A stretch of DNA of 42,407 nucleotides from Photobacterium sp. SKA34 (GTDB lineage: Bacteria > Pseudomonadota > Gammaproteobacteria > Enterobacterales > Vibrionaceae): positions 143,346-185,752 of the forward strand of contig NZ_CH724141.1 of assembly GCF_000153325.1 (NCBI RefSeq), read 5' to 3'. Numbering within the stretch: position 1 is the stretch's first letter; each line of letters starts with the position of its first letter. The translations under genes and the position numbers were made by a program. This document shows, piece by piece, positions 8,505-18,494 of this stretch. A model generated the notes under the pieces. That model saw only the letters and a list, made by a program, of their open reading frames with translations. It was not told where the DNA came from and did not search any database.

Positions 8505-9480
8505 CATTACATTAATAGAAGCAGTTAACCTCGCCCTTCACTATGAAATGCAACACGATCCTAATGTCGTTATTTTGGGTGAAGATATTGCTGAAAATGG
8601 TGGCGTTTTTCGCGCAACACTCGGTTTAAAGCAAGCTTTTGGTTGTAAACGTGTTATTGATACCCCATTAGCAGAGTCGTTAATCGCTGGTGTCACTGTC
8701 GGCATGGCATCACAGGGGCTCCGCCCTATTGCTGAATTTCAATTTCAAGGCTTTATATTTCCAGCTATGGAGCATCTAGTATGTCATGCAGCAAGGCTAA
8801 GAAATCGCACTCGAGGTCGCTTAACCTGCCCTGCTGTTTTTAGAGCCCCTTTTGGAGGTGGTATTCATGCACCAGAACATCACTCTGAAAGTATCGAAGC
8901 AATGTTTGCCCACATTCCGGGCTTAAAAGTTGTAATTCCCTCTTCACCTCAACGTGCTTATGGATTATTGCTCGCCGCGATTCGCAGTAACGATCCGATC
9001 TTATTTTTTGAACCTAAACGTATTTACCGAACCGTTAAATCACATGTCGAAAATAACGGTCTCGCTTTACCCCTTGATCAATGTTTTACGTTAAGAAAAG
9101 GAACAGATATCACCCTCGTTACTTGGGGGGCTTGTGTGGTCGAATCACTCCAAGCTGCTGAGACCTTATCTCAACATGGCATAGAACTTGATGTTATTGA
9201 CTTAGCTAGTATCAAACCTATCGATATGGCTACGATTTCTGCATCACTTGAAAAAACAGGCCGCTTATTAGTGGTACATGAGGCAGCAAAAACCTGCGGT
9301 GTTGGTGCAGAGATCATTACAAGAGTGGCAGAAAGCGCAATGTTCTTACTGAAAGCGCCACCTAAACGCCTAACAGGATTTGATACCATCATGCCTTATT
9401 ATCGTAATGAAGATTATTTTATGATCCAACACGATGACATAGTAAATGCCGCTCGTGAGCTCATGGAGGGTTGGCAATGA
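8497..9480 (+). CDS. 2-oxoacid dehydrogenase complex E1 beta subunit
   Basis: The 327-residue E1 beta chain has VILGEDIAENGGVFRAT, TPLAESLIAG, APFGGGIHAPEHHSES and PGLKVVIPSSP. These resemble the beta chain of Gram-positive-type pyruvate dehydrogenase more than the branched-chain enzyme, from memory of those families. The C-terminal transketolase domain (VTWGACVVESLQAA) follows. AGGAGGG lies just ahead of the ATG, inside the end of the E1 alpha gene. The stop codon overlaps the E2 start (ATGA), so E1 alpha, E1 beta and E2 are translationally coupled. This alpha2-beta2 system is distinct from the homodimeric AceE of most enterics. Confidence 0.9.
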   Translation: MADITLIEAVNLALHYEMQHDPNVVILGEDIAENGGVFRATLGLKQAFGCKRVIDTPLAESLIAGVTVGMASQGLRPIAEFQFQGFIFPAMEHLVCHAARLRNRTRGRLTCPAVFRAPFGGGIHAPEHHSESIEAMFAHIPGLKVVIPSSPQRAYGLLLAAIRSNDPILFFEPKRIYRTVKSHVENNGLALPLDQCFTLRKGTDITLVTWGACVVESLQAAETLSQHGIELDVIDLASIKPIDMATISASLEKTGRLLVVHEAAKTCGVGAEIITRVAESAMFLLKAPPKRLTGFDTIMPYYRNEDYFMIQHDDIVNAARELMEGWQ

Positions 9481-10679
9481 AAGCATTCACATTACCCGAT
9501 CTTGGTGAAGGTCTGGCTGAATCAGAAATTGTGCAATGGCATATCAATATTGGCGATACCGTGAAAACCGATCAAGTGGTCGTCACTGTAGAGACAGCAA
9601 AAGCAACGGTTGATGTTCCTGCACCTTATAGTGGAAAAATTGTGCATCGTTATGGCAACGAAGGCGATGTTATTAATATTGGACAATGCTTGCTAGAAAT
9701 TGATGAATTACTCACGAATACTACAGGCGTGCAGCCGGAGAAAATCAGCACATGCTCTGCAAGTAACACATCCTCTTCTACTACTGTTGTTGGAAACATC
9801 TCCCAACTGGATAAACATGTTGATGTTGATCCTATTTATGATGATGTCAATCAAACCGTTAATTTACATTCTATCGCTAATCAACATCATCCATTAATTG
9901 CGACCCCTTCAGCGCGGTTATTAGCAAATAAATTAGGCGTCAATATTAAAGAAATCACAGGTTCTGGGAGTAAACACTTAATTATTGATAATGATATCTA
10001 TCTTGCTTATCAACAACAGGTACCAGGGACTGAAATCTTAAAAGGATCGCGCCGCAATATGGCAAAAAATATGACGCGATCGCACCATGATGTCGCTTCA
10101 GTCACTATTACTGAAGAAGCACATTTATATTACTGGCAAAAAAATGACGACATAACGGTCAATCTAGTAAAAGCCATCAATAACGCCTGCCATATAGAAC
10201 CAGCGCTTAATGCATGGTTTGATGCGGACACAATGACAAGGTGTTTACATAAAACCGTTAATATTGGTATTGCTGTAGATAGCAGTCATGGCCTTTATGT
10301 ACCTGTGTTACATCATGCAGAACAATATCATCAGGAAGGTATCCGACGTTGGATTGATCGTAGCGCTGCCAGTATTCGCAGCCGAAAAATAGATCGTCAT
10401 CAGTTACAAAAAGCAACCATAACACTTTCTAACTACGGTGCTATTGCCGGTATTTATGCCACTCCAGTTGTGACACCGCCACAAGTTGCCATTATTGGTG
10501 CTGGGCGGATCATGGATAAAGTGATTATGGAAGGTGAACGAGTAAAAACCATAAAAGTACTACCTCTTTCTATTACCTTTGATCATAGGGCATGTACGGG
10601 GGGAGAAGCCGCGCGATTTATTAAGGCACTAGTCAATAGCTTAGAGAGTCCACCTTGTGACAACATTGAATCATCGTAG
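9477..10679 (+). CDS. 2-oxoacid dehydrogenase complex E2, dihydrolipoamide acyltransferase
   Basis: The start is the ATG at 9477, which overlaps the previous stop as ATGA and has GGAGG 8 nt upstream. The 400-residue protein has one N-terminal lipoyl domain (Lys42 in VETAKATVDV), then a Ser/Thr/Asn-rich linker. A peripheral-subunit-binding domain follows (ATPSARLLANKLGVNIKEI, near residue 140), then a C-terminal acyltransferase domain from about residue 180. The active-site motif normally HRxxDG reads HRACTGG here: the histidine is kept but the aspartate is replaced by threonine. No E3 gene follows, so a lipoamide dehydrogenase encoded elsewhere must be used. Confidence 0.9.
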   Translation: MKAFTLPDLGEGLAESEIVQWHINIGDTVKTDQVVVTVETAKATVDVPAPYSGKIVHRYGNEGDVINIGQCLLEIDELLTNTTGVQPEKISTCSASNTSSSTTVVGNISQLDKHVDVDPIYDDVNQTVNLHSIANQHHPLIATPSARLLANKLGVNIKEITGSGSKHLIIDNDIYLAYQQQVPGTEILKGSRRNMAKNMTRSHHDVASVTITEEAHLYYWQKNDDITVNLVKAINNACHIEPALNAWFDADTMTRCLHKTVNIGIAVDSSHGLYVPVLHHAEQYHQEGIRRWIDRSAASIRSRKIDRHQLQKATITLSNYGAIAGIYATPVVTPPQVAIIGAGRIMDKVIMEGERVKTIKVLPLSITFDHRACTGGEAARFIKALVNSLESPPCDNIESS

Positions 10680-10806
10680 CGTGATAACAATTGCTTGGAA
10701 TAGAGTTACTAACATATTGTTACATCAAACAATAACAATATATTGCATAGCATAAACAACAGCTTATGATAGTAGTTATCTCTCATTTTGCAGTTATATA
10801 AAAACT

Positions 10807-11127
10807 ATGCGCTTTCCATTTTTTACAGCAAGTATCATCACACTTCTCTTTTCAAGCTCACTGATGGCAATGCCTGATGGTGATGCCACCAAGGGTGAAA
10901 TAAAAACGCCGAGCTGTCGTTTTTGTCACGGCAGCAATGGCATTGCACCACGCCCAGATTACCCAAACCTAAAAGGTCAAAATGCCGAGTATTTGTATAA
11001 CTCAATGCAAGCATATTTAGATGGCAGTCGTACTGGCGGTATGTCATCAATGATGAAAGCCCAACTTAAAAATTTATCAGATCAAGATATCGCCGATATC
11101 TCTGAATACTATTCACAGATGAAATAA
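10807..11127 (+). CDS. Small periplasmic class I cytochrome c
   Basis: The 106-residue protein has a signal peptide (MRFPFFTASIITLLFSSSLMA) and one haem-binding motif, Cys37-Arg-Phe-Cys40-His41. Met79 in the TGGMSSMM stretch is a likely sixth ligand. The short mature chain of about 85 residues and the SRTGGMSSMM region resemble cytochrome c553/c4-type electron carriers. It would shuttle electrons in the periplasm; its partners are not identifiable here. It stands alone between the dehydrogenase operon and the peptidase gene, 127 bp after the E2 stop. Confidence 0.88.
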   Translation: MRFPFFTASIITLLFSSSLMAMPDGDATKGEIKTPSCRFCHGSNGIAPRPDYPNLKGQNAEYLYNSMQAYLDGSRTGGMSSMMKAQLKNLSDQDIADISEYYSQMK

Positions 11128-11282
11128 TCGCGCTCAAAGTCAGTCGCCCTTCAATCTTAGTAGAACGACTGACTACTTATTAATCATACAAATCAAATGC
11201 CACGTTTTATAGCGGAAAAAATATTATAGGCAGACTATCTTTGTGGTAAGTTGAGGTTAAAGCCTATAATGAGAAACTAAAA

Positions 11283-12416
11283 ATGAAAATCTTCAGTAAC
11301 TTTGAAAGTGGAAGTATTAACGTTGTTAAAGCTGATAGCAAAGACGACATTCAGTTAAGTATTCCTAACGATAATAACTCTGAACTTCATCAATGGTTCC
11401 ACTTCCGTTTAGAAACAGAAGCTCAACAACCGCATAACTTTACAATCCTTGAACTGGCAAACTCAGCCTACCCTGAAGGCTGGAAAAGCTATGATGTTGT
11501 TGCTTCTTACGATCGTGAAGAATGGTTCCGCATCCCAGCAGAATTTGACGGCGACAAATTAACCTTCAGCGTGATCCCAGAAAATGGATCAATGTATTTT
11601 GCTTACTTTGCACCTTACAGCTATGACCGCCATCAAGATCTTCTTCATCTTGCACAAAGTCACTACAACTGCCGTTTAGAAACATTAGGCCATACACTTG
11701 ATAACCGAGATATGAGTCTATTAGTTATTGGTGATGAATCAACCGCCGAAAACAAAAAGAAAGTATGGGTTATTGCACGTCAACATCCAGGCGAAACAAT
11801 GGCAGAATGGTTTGCTGAAGGTCTTGTTCAACGCTTACTAGATGAAACCGATACCGTAGGTCGTGCTTTACTTGAAAAAGCCGTTTTCTACGTTGTGCCT
11901 AACATGAACCCAGATGGTAGTGCGCGCGGTCACCTTCGCCTAAATGCAATTGGTGTAAATCTTAACCGTGAATGGCAAACGCCATCACTAGAAAACAGCC
12001 CAGAAGTTTTCTACGTGCGTGAGAAGATGTTTGAAACAGGTATGGATCTCTTCCTTGATATTCATGGTGATGAAGCGATTCCTTATAACTTCGTTGCAGG
12101 TTCAGAAGGGATTCCATCTTATGATACTCGCTTAGAAAATCTTGAAAATATGTTCAAGCAGGCACTGCTAACAATTACACCAGAGTTCCAAGATGAACAT
12201 GGTTACGATAAAGATAAGCCAGGTGAAGCGAACCTAACAGTAGGCTCTAACTGGGTAGCAGAAGAATTTAAATGTCTTTCTTACACTATTGAAATGCCAT
12301 TTAAAGATCACAACAACCAACCAGACAGCTTATACGGTTGGTCACCAGAGCGAAGTGTGGCATTTGGTAGTGACACACTCGCAGCAGTTTTAGTTGTTAT
12401 GGATAAACTAAGATAA
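11283..12416 (+). CDS. M14-family zinc carboxypeptidase (cytosolic carboxypeptidase-like)
   Basis: This 377-residue protein has a beta-sandwich N-terminal domain (to about residue 115), as in cytosolic carboxypeptidase-like M14 enzymes, followed by the catalytic domain. Zinc ligands are seen as His168 and Glu171 in ARQHPGE and His261 in DIHGDE. NPDG and NLNRE are the usual substrate-binding segments, and Glu337 in YTIEMPF is the catalytic base. There is no signal peptide, so it is cytoplasmic. The family removes C-terminal residues from peptides; the bacterial substrate is generally unknown. The gene is followed by a clear terminator and appears monocistronic. Confidence 0.9.
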   Translation: MKIFSNFESGSINVVKADSKDDIQLSIPNDNNSELHQWFHFRLETEAQQPHNFTILELANSAYPEGWKSYDVVASYDREEWFRIPAEFDGDKLTFSVIPENGSMYFAYFAPYSYDRHQDLLHLAQSHYNCRLETLGHTLDNRDMSLLVIGDESTAENKKKVWVIARQHPGETMAEWFAEGLVQRLLDETDTVGRALLEKAVFYVVPNMNPDGSARGHLRLNAIGVNLNREWQTPSLENSPEVFYVREKMFETGMDLFLDIHGDEAIPYNFVAGSEGIPSYDTRLENLENMFKQALLTITPEFQDEHGYDKDKPGEANLTVGSNWVAEEFKCLSYTIEMPFKDHNNQPDSLYGWSPERSVAFGSDTLAAVLVVMDKLR

Positions 12417-12440
12417 TTAGTTTTATTAAATCACAAACCT

Positions 12441-12466
12441 ATGGCCACATCTTCGTGGCCATTTTT
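12441..12466 (+). terminator. Rho-independent terminator after the M14 peptidase
   Basis: ATGGCCAC (12441-12448) pairs perfectly with GTGGCCAT (12455-12462) around a 6-nt loop. A T run follows. Confidence 0.9.
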
Positions 12467-12792
12467 ATGTAATCTCAATTTATAAGATCTGCATACATCC
12501 ACTTAGTCAAAATATATTTAGATTCGTCTCTCATTTGAATTAATTAAAATAAGTAGGTATTTAAAATATACTTAACATGGTGTTTATTTACTATTTTTTT
12601 GGATTAAAATCACATAATTACGTATTAAACAACCCTATTTAAATAAATATTGTCTTTCTTGGTATCAAGATGAGATTTATTTGTAAACATAACCTCAGAA
12701 AAATAGATTAGTTTTTTTATGAGTTTTAGATCAATTTTTAATAAACATTAATAAATAAAATACGCCATGAAATAAATTAAAGGAAATCTACT
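12467..12792. promoter_or_regulatory. AT-rich upstream region of the sulfatase gene
   Basis: About 325 bp of very AT-rich DNA separate the terminator from the sulfatase. It should hold the sulfatase promoter. I see a short palindrome TATTTAAATA near 12633 but no clear operator. AAAGGA lies 7 nt before the ATG at 12793. No small gene is supported. Confidence 0.4.
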
Positions 12793-14457
12793 ATGGCGAT
12801 AAAAAAAACAGCTTTAAGTGCAAGTATATTTTTAGCACTGTCAACAGCAACACTTGTTCCTGTTGCTAATGCAACATCTAACCTAAAAGCAACCAATACA
12901 AATGTTGCCTTTTCTGATGTTGAAGTATCCGAGTACACAACAACAAATAAACCGAATATTATCGTCCTCATGGTTGATGATTTAGGCTACGGCCAAATGG
13001 ATTTTGATAAGCGAAGCTTTGATAAAACATACCTGAAAGAAAAAAAAAGTGTCGATACTTACAAAATAAGTGCTGAAAAAGCGATCGAGGCAGCTCAAAA
13101 ATCCACACCAACATTAAAAAAATTAATTGGTGAGGGCGTTAAATTAACCAATGGTTATGTTGCACACGGTGTATCGGGCCCTTCAAGAGCGGCAATGATG
13201 ACTGGTCGCGCTCCTGCTCGGTTTGGTGTTTACTCAAATACAGATGCTCAAGATGGTATCCCACTGGATGAAACATTCTTACCAACCTTATTCCAACATC
13301 ATGGTTATTACACGGCATTAATTGGTAAGTGGCACGCATCTAAAATTAATAATGTTTCCGTTGCCGCAGATAAACAAACCCGTGACTATCATGATAATTA
13401 TATCACTTATTCAGGTGAAGCATGGCAACCTCAAAACCGTGGTTTTGATTATTTCATGGGATACCATGCCTCAGGTGTTGCTTATTACAACTCACCATCT
13501 TTATTTAAAAACCGCGAGCGTATTAAAGCGAAAGGTTACAGTACCGATCAATTTACTGATGAAGCCATCGGTGTTGTGAATCGTGCTAAAACAATTAATG
13601 AACCTTTCATGTTGCACCTTGCTTACAATGCACCTCACCTCCCTAATGACGCTCCTGCTCCAAATCAATACCAAGATAAATTTGATACTGGAAGTGCAAC
13701 AGCTAATAATTTCTATGCCTCAGTATACGCCGTAGACCAAGGTGTTAAACGCTTATTAGAGCAACTTAAGAAAAACGGACAATACGATAATACCTTAATT
13801 TTATTTACCTCAGATAACGGTGCCGTTATTGATGGACCACAACCACTTAATGGAGATCAAAAAGGGTATAAATCTCAGACATTTGCAGGGGGCACTCATA
13901 CCCCAATGTTTGCTTGGTGGCATGGTCGTTTACACAAGGGTGGGAAAGAATTTAACAAGTTGATTTCCGCTATGGACTTCTACCCTACAGCGCTCGATGC
14001 TGCTGGTATAAAACTACCTGATAATCTTGACGGTGTATCATTACTGCCTTATCTAAAAGGTAATAATAAGGGAAATCCACACAAATATCTTGCTTGGGTG
14101 ACCGCATTCTCACATTGGTTTGATGAGGAGAATTTACCCTTCTGGAATGGATACCATAAATATGTACGTAGCGAATCAAATGACTACCCAGAAAATCCAA
14201 ATACCGAAGATTTAAGTGAGTTTTCATGGACTGTACGTAACAACGAATACGCACTTATTTACACCTATGAAAATAAAGCCACATCATTATACGATATAAA
14301 TGATCTACGCCAAGAGCATAACCTTGCTAAGCAACATCCAGATATTGTTAAGAAAATGAAAACTGAACTTATCGAGTTTACTAAAGAGAATAAACGACCA
14401 ATAAGCAAAATTAATCAATCTAAATATGATCATATTATGACGTCGATTAACAGCTAA
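12793..14457 (+). CDS. Exported sulfatase, serine-type formylglycine enzyme
   Basis: The 554-residue protein starts with a signal peptide (cleaved near VANA, residue 27). The metal-binding VDDLGYG (Asp62-Asp63) is followed by the sulfatase signature [14 protein letters not shown]. The residue to be oxidised to formylglycine is Ser128 (S-x-P-S-R), not cysteine. SDNG near residue 340 and GTHTP further on complete the alkaline-phosphatase-like core. Serine-type sulfatases need a radical-SAM maturase, and one is encoded immediately downstream. The enzyme probably desulfates a sulfated glycan or small ester in the periplasm; substrate unknown. Length and architecture are intact. Confidence 0.92.
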   Translation: MAIKKTALSASIFLALSTATLVPVANATSNLKATNTNVAFSDVEVSEYTTTNKPNIIVLMVDDLGYGQMDFDKRSFDKTYLKEKKSVDTYKISAEKAIEAAQKSTPTLKKLIGEGVKLTNGYVAHGVSGPSRAAMMTGRAPARFGVYSNTDAQDGIPLDETFLPTLFQHHGYYTALIGKWHASKINNVSVAADKQTRDYHDNYITYSGEAWQPQNRGFDYFMGYHASGVAYYNSPSLFKNRERIKAKGYSTDQFTDEAIGVVNRAKTINEPFMLHLAYNAPHLPNDAPAPNQYQDKFDTGSATANNFYASVYAVDQGVKRLLEQLKKNGQYDNTLILFTSDNGAVIDGPQPLNGDQKGYKSQTFAGGTHTPMFAWWHGRLHKGGKEFNKLISAMDFYPTALDAAGIKLPDNLDGVSLLPYLKGNNKGNPHKYLAWVTAFSHWFDEENLPFWNGYHKYVRSESNDYPENPNTEDLSEFSWTVRNNEYALIYTYENKATSLYDINDLRQEHNLAKQHPDIVKKMKTELIEFTKENKRPISKINQSKYDHIMTSINS

Positions 14458-14463
14458 AACTAT

Positions 14464-14488
14464 ACTGGGCATGATATGTGCCCAGTTT
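14464..14488 (+). other. Intercistronic hairpin between sulfatase and maturase
   Basis: ACTGGGCA (14464-14471) pairs perfectly with TGCCCAGT (14479-14486) around a 7-nt loop, 7 bp after the sulfatase stop. Only three T follow, so it is a weak terminator or mRNA-stabilising stem that could reduce maturase expression relative to the sulfatase. Confidence 0.65.
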
Positions 14489-14512
14489 CCCCAATATAGC
14501 AAAAGGCATCCC

Positions 14513-15688
14513 ATGCACATCACCGCAAAGCCAACTAGTTTCAGCTGTAATTTAAAATGTGATTACTGTTTTTATTTAGAAAAAGAGACTTTTTTTGAAC
14601 CACAGCAATCAAATCATATGGATATACAGAAACTTGAATTATTCATTCGTCACTATATTCAATCTTCACCAAATGATGTTTATTTTACATGGCAAGGAGG
14701 TGAACCTACACTTGCTGGCCTGCCATTTTTTGAAAAAGTCATCGAATTACAGAAGCAATATGCTCATGGAAAAACAATTCACAATGCTATACAAACAAAT
14801 GGAATACTTATTAATAAAAAATGGTGTGAATTTTTAAAAGATCATCAATTTCTTGTGGGAATTTCAATAGATGGACCCGAGCATTTACATGATATATACC
14901 GAGTGACTAAAAGTGGTAAAGGTAGTTTTGCTAAGGTATTAAGGGCAATTGAACTACTTAAACAACATGACATTGCTTTTAACACTCTTACTGTCATTAA
15001 TAATATAAATGTACACTATCCACTTGAGACTTACAGCTTTTTAAAAACACTGGGAACCAAGCATATTCAATTTATTGAATTACTTGAAACGGACACATTT
15101 ACAGAAGCTGCTATTCCAGTATGGTTAGTTGATCAGAAACGCCCTTCAAATGTATGTGAGTTTTCGACACCACCTAAAGAGTTTGGCAACTTCATGGCTT
15201 CAATATTTCGAGAGTGGGTTAGTCATGATGTAGGTAAGATCTACATTCGTCAATTTGAGTCATTTTTTAACTGTTTTATAGGTGCAGGACACACAAGCTG
15301 TATTTTCCAGCCAACTTGTGGTGATAACCTTGTTATTGAAGCCAATGGTGATATTTACGAATGTGATCACTATGTTTATCCAACCTACAAATTAGAAAAT
15401 ATTAAAAATGGAATAAAACAATTACATGGACAACAAGTCGCAAAAGCAAAGGAATTACTTCCCGACGATTGCAAACAATGTGATTATTTAAGCATTTGTA
15501 ATGGAGGCTGCCCCAAACACCGTATAAATACGGGGATTAATAATAAGAAATCGTATTTTTGCCAAGGCTATAAGATTTTATTTAAAGAAATGGTTCCTTA
15601 TATGAATGCAATGTCTACATTATTTGAATATGATCAGCCAATAACAAATATAATGCCTTTAGTTAAGAAAATTGGCTTTCAAAATTAA
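14513..15688 (+). CDS. Radical-SAM anaerobic sulfatase-maturating enzyme
   Basis: The start is the ATG at 14513 with AAAGG 6 nt upstream; the in-frame ATG at 14471 lies inside the intercistronic hairpin. The 391-residue protein has the radical-SAM cluster motif Cys12-x3-Cys16-x2-Cys19 ([15 protein letters not shown]). A SPASM-type C-terminal region carries the auxiliary-cluster cysteines ([19 protein letters not shown], then [17 protein letters not shown]). This is the layout of AtsB/anSME enzymes, which oxidise the active-site Ser or Cys of a sulfatase to formylglycine in the cytoplasm before export. Its partner is the adjacent serine-type sulfatase. Confidence 0.92.
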   Translation: MHITAKPTSFSCNLKCDYCFYLEKETFFEPQQSNHMDIQKLELFIRHYIQSSPNDVYFTWQGGEPTLAGLPFFEKVIELQKQYAHGKTIHNAIQTNGILINKKWCEFLKDHQFLVGISIDGPEHLHDIYRVTKSGKGSFAKVLRAIELLKQHDIAFNTLTVINNINVHYPLETYSFLKTLGTKHIQFIELLETDTFTEAAIPVWLVDQKRPSNVCEFSTPPKEFGNFMASIFREWVSHDVGKIYIRQFESFFNCFIGAGHTSCIFQPTCGDNLVIEANGDIYECDHYVYPTYKLENIKNGIKQLHGQQVAKAKELLPDDCKQCDYLSICNGGCPKHRINTGINNKKSYFCQGYKILFKEMVPYMNAMSTLFEYDQPITNIMPLVKKIGFQN

Positions 15689-15700
15689 TATTATATGTAA

Positions 15701-16852
15701 TTACCATTTAAAATTAGGCATATACTCTATCTTCGGATATTTAACTGCAAAACCCAAAATAGCGGCGCCAACAAGAGCAGAAATTTGACCTTGTTGGCTA
15801 CATTTTATATCAATAACAGTAAAATTAAATGAGTGCCTTTTTATAATTTCAATGGTGCGAGGTAAAAAAATCTCTGCAAACTCAACCATACAGCCATATA
15901 TGATTATTTTTTCTGGGTTCGTTATCGTCATATGATTTAAAATCGCTAACGCTAAATAGTCAGATATTTCATCAATTAATGAACGTGCAATGAAGTCTTC
16001 TTTTTTAGAACGTTCAAATATACACTTTGCTTTTAATTTTTCACCTGTCAACTGTGCATATTTATACACGAGATAACTTAGTGAACAACTTGATTCAAAA
16101 GCTCCTGCTTCATTATTCCAATTAATATTCAGTTGATCACGTGAAACGAGCATAAATCCTATTTCACCTGCAGCATTATTCTTTCCACGAACAAGCCGTC
16201 CTTCGACTAAAGATGCAGACCCTACTCCTGCTCCTAAGCATAAAACCAAGATATTATTAACTTGATTAAAACTATTAATATAGAGCTCACCAACTAATGC
16301 TGAACGAACATTATTTTCAACGACTGTTGGGATCGACAAATGTTTAGATATCATTTTAGATAAATTGAAACCCTCCCACTGGGGAAGGTTACATGAGCCT
16401 TTCAAAATAAAGCCTAATTCATGGTCGACAATGCCTGCAGTCGCGATACTTATCATACTACACTGGGAAATAGTAAGATGAGATTCAATTATTAGTAGCC
16501 GGATATCTTCAACTAGACATTGAATAAAATCATCTCTATCTTGGCAGTTGTACGTTAAGATTGTTTTTTTTATGACCAGATCAAGTGATAGTGAAAAAAT
16601 AGCTAATCTAATTTTATTACCACCAAGATCAATTGAGATAATATGATCATGTTGACCATTTATAGATAAAACCGTTTGATTACGGCGACTACCTTTAGTT
16701 TCTATTAAAAGCCTATCATCAATGAGTTTTGCTACTATTTTTGAAACTGTCGGCTTACTCAATAAAGAATATTGAGATATTTGAGACCGTGTATTTGCGA
16801 TTCCTTGTAAAATTATATTATAGATTAAAAAACTATTTTCACCTTGTATCAC
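15701..16852 (-). CDS. ROK-family transcriptional regulator
   Basis: The 383-residue protein has an N-terminal winged helix-turn-helix (ISQYSLLSKPTVSKIVAKLIDD, about residues 23-44), then a ROK domain. The ROK domain has a phosphate-binding segment (IISIDLGGNKIRLAIFSL) and LCLGAGVGSASLVEGRLVRG. The usual CxCGxxGC zinc cluster is absent. ROK repressors such as NagC, Mlc and XylR sense sugars. The gene converges on the maturase with only 12 bp between stops, so it may control the sulfatase pair in response to the released sugar; that is inference. A TTATCA-T-TGATAA palindrome lies about 35 bp upstream of its start. Confidence 0.88.
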   Translation of the reverse strand: MIQGENSFLIYNIILQGIANTRSQISQYSLLSKPTVSKIVAKLIDDRLLIETKGSRRNQTVLSINGQHDHIISIDLGGNKIRLAIFSLSLDLVIKKTILTYNCQDRDDFIQCLVEDIRLLIIESHLTISQCSMISIATAGIVDHELGFILKGSCNLPQWEGFNLSKMISKHLSIPTVVENNVRSALVGELYINSFNQVNNILVLCLGAGVGSASLVEGRLVRGKNNAAGEIGFMLVSRDQLNINWNNEAGAFESSCSLSYLVYKYAQLTGEKLKAKCIFERSKKEDFIARSLIDEISDYLALAILNHMTITNPEKIIIYGCMVEFAEIFLPRTIEIIKRHSFNFTVIDIKCSQQGQISALVGAAILGFAVKYPKIEYMPNFKW

Positions 16853-16888
16853 ACTACATCCAGCCCTATTATATCTATCGCTGTAAAG

Positions 16889-16901
16889 TTATCATTGATA
16901 A
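16889..16901. promoter_or_regulatory. Palindrome upstream of the ROK gene, possible autoregulatory operator
   Basis: TTATCATTGATAA is a perfect palindrome with a central T, located 37 bp upstream of the ROK start. No second copy was found upstream of the sulfatase, so the assignment is weak. Confidence 0.3.
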
Positions 16902-16948
16902 TTGAGTCAAGACTACTGTCAGATCAATAAAGTAGCTTATTCGACTCT

Positions 16949-17773
16949 CTATTTTGCTAACATCGGATAAGTAAAGAAAATCAAATGCACCAAATTAAAC
17001 ATAAAGTGTAGTAATACAGCTACCCATAAACGCCCTGTCAGGTAGAAAGCTAAGCCGTAACATAAACCGGCAAGACCTGCGAACACAACTAACAACATGC
17101 CACCAGCAATATGTGCAAATCCAAAAAGTAAGCTAGCAACTACAAGCCCAATTACCCAACCGAAACGCTTTGATAAACCTTGTTGAATAAAGCCGCGAAA
17201 GAGTGCCTCTTCTGCTACACAAGTAAACAATAAGTTGTTTAATGCAAATAACCACAACCAATGTGGCATCGAAAAAGAAAACTTTAACGCCCCTAAACCC
17301 GCAGCAATAGGTAATAACGACAAACATCCCATAATAACTAAAACAAGCGCTTTAACGTTGCATGTTTTGTTACTGCCTAACAATAACGGACAAGCCAGTA
17401 ACAAACCGAAGAAAACCAATGGTTTATCCAGATTTAAATACATAGTAAACGGTGTGCTATCAAGGCTAGCGTACACCTTATCTAATACTTGTAGATTATC
17501 AAAACCGGGAATCACGTGAGCAAAAAGCGCTAAAGACCAAATCAACATGAAGGTTAATCCAGCATAATGCCACTTCCCTTCTTGCTTTGCGGTGAAATAC
17601 GCCACCAAAAAACCAATGACAATACCATCAATAGCAATGATTGATAAACGTTCTTGAAATACAGCAGCGAGCAAACCTAAAGTAACTAATACGGCAGTCA
17701 ATAATGTTTTACGATAAAATCCACTAATGACAGCACAAGCTAGTAAGCCCCATATCCAAACTGTTGGTTCCAT
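16949..17773 (-). CDS. CPBP-family intramembrane glutamic protease
   Basis: The 274-residue polytopic membrane protein has about eight hydrophobic helices. The CPBP/Abi signature is present: EEALFRGFIQ with the catalytic glutamate pair near residue 190, then LLFGFAHIAGG and a final HFMFNLVHLIFF. Family members cleave substrates within the membrane, such as CAAX-like proteins, or act in bacteriocin self-protection. No substrate candidate is adjacent. It is co-directional with the ROK gene 96 bp downstream but probably has its own promoter in the AT-rich 17774-17942 region, which it shares divergently with the next gene. Confidence 0.88.
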   Translation of the reverse strand: MEPTVWIWGLLACAVISGFYRKTLLTAVLVTLGLLAAVFQERLSIIAIDGIVIGFLVAYFTAKQEGKWHYAGLTFMLIWSLALFAHVIPGFDNLQVLDKVYASLDSTPFTMYLNLDKPLVFFGLLLACPLLLGSNKTCNVKALVLVIMGCLSLLPIAAGLGALKFSFSMPHWLWLFALNNLLFTCVAEEALFRGFIQQGLSKRFGWVIGLVVASLLFGFAHIAGGMLLVVFAGLAGLCYGLAFYLTGRLWVAVLLHFMFNLVHLIFFTYPMLAK

Positions 17774-17942
17774 TTACCATTTCCATTCATAATAAGAGTT
17801 ATTAACATATAAATTATCAGAAAATATATCATACCCTGAAGAAATATTTGCTAACATCATAATTTGAAAAGAAAATTAATATATTTTGATTTATTATTCG
17901 GTCATCGCCTCTGTACCGTTCACCAATCGAGATCAATAATCA

Positions 17943-18365
17943 ATGGCTAAAAGTAAACCTATTGTACACCTACACTCATATGGCATTTTCACGACTTGGG
18001 ATGCAGACTCAAAAAAGCTTCCTAAGATCAATGAGTTTACCTTAGACATTCCTGCTGAAATTGATATTGAATTTGGCTTTACCGTTAATATAAAAAAAGC
18101 CAAAGGCGAGAAGGTTCGTTACTGCATTTACCACCCAAACATCACGAATGACGACGGTGAAGTCTTAGAACCATTCGATGGTTATGTTTATGTTCGTAAT
18201 AATGATTGGGACTTTTACCTTGGCGATACGATTTGGGCTCCCATCAGTAATAAAGTTGGCCCGTGGCGTATGACATTAGAAATGAATAACAACATAATTG
18301 CGGATAAAACATTCAATGTTTTCAATCATGATGAAGGACAATTCTGGAAACGTCGCGGCTGTTAA
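17943..18365 (+). CDS. DUF3859-like cytoplasmic protein
   Basis: The 140-residue protein has no signal peptide. It looks like a beta-sandwich domain: a start with SYGIFTTWDADSKKLPKI, a middle ADIEFGF/VNIKKAKGEKV-type stretch, then GPWRMTLEMNNNIIADKTFNVF. It resembles the DUF3859 family of gammaproteobacteria, from memory. The function is unknown. It is divergent from the CPBP protease and stands alone. The ATG at 17943 is the only reasonable start, with a weak GAGAT upstream. Confidence 0.72.
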   Translation: MAKSKPIVHLHSYGIFTTWDADSKKLPKINEFTLDIPAEIDIEFGFTVNIKKAKGEKVRYCIYHPNITNDDGEVLEPFDGYVYVRNNDWDFYLGDTIWAPISNKVGPWRMTLEMNNNIIADKTFNVFNHDEGQFWKRRGC

Positions 18366-18494
18366 TCATTTTTGAAATACTATCGTTTCATTATTGAAAT
18401 CTTAGCTTGCTTCCTAGTAACCTATTTTGAAACAAAGTTGTCACATAGTCACTTTAACTTAGTCAGCAAATAACTAAGCCCCTAAAGGATGCAC

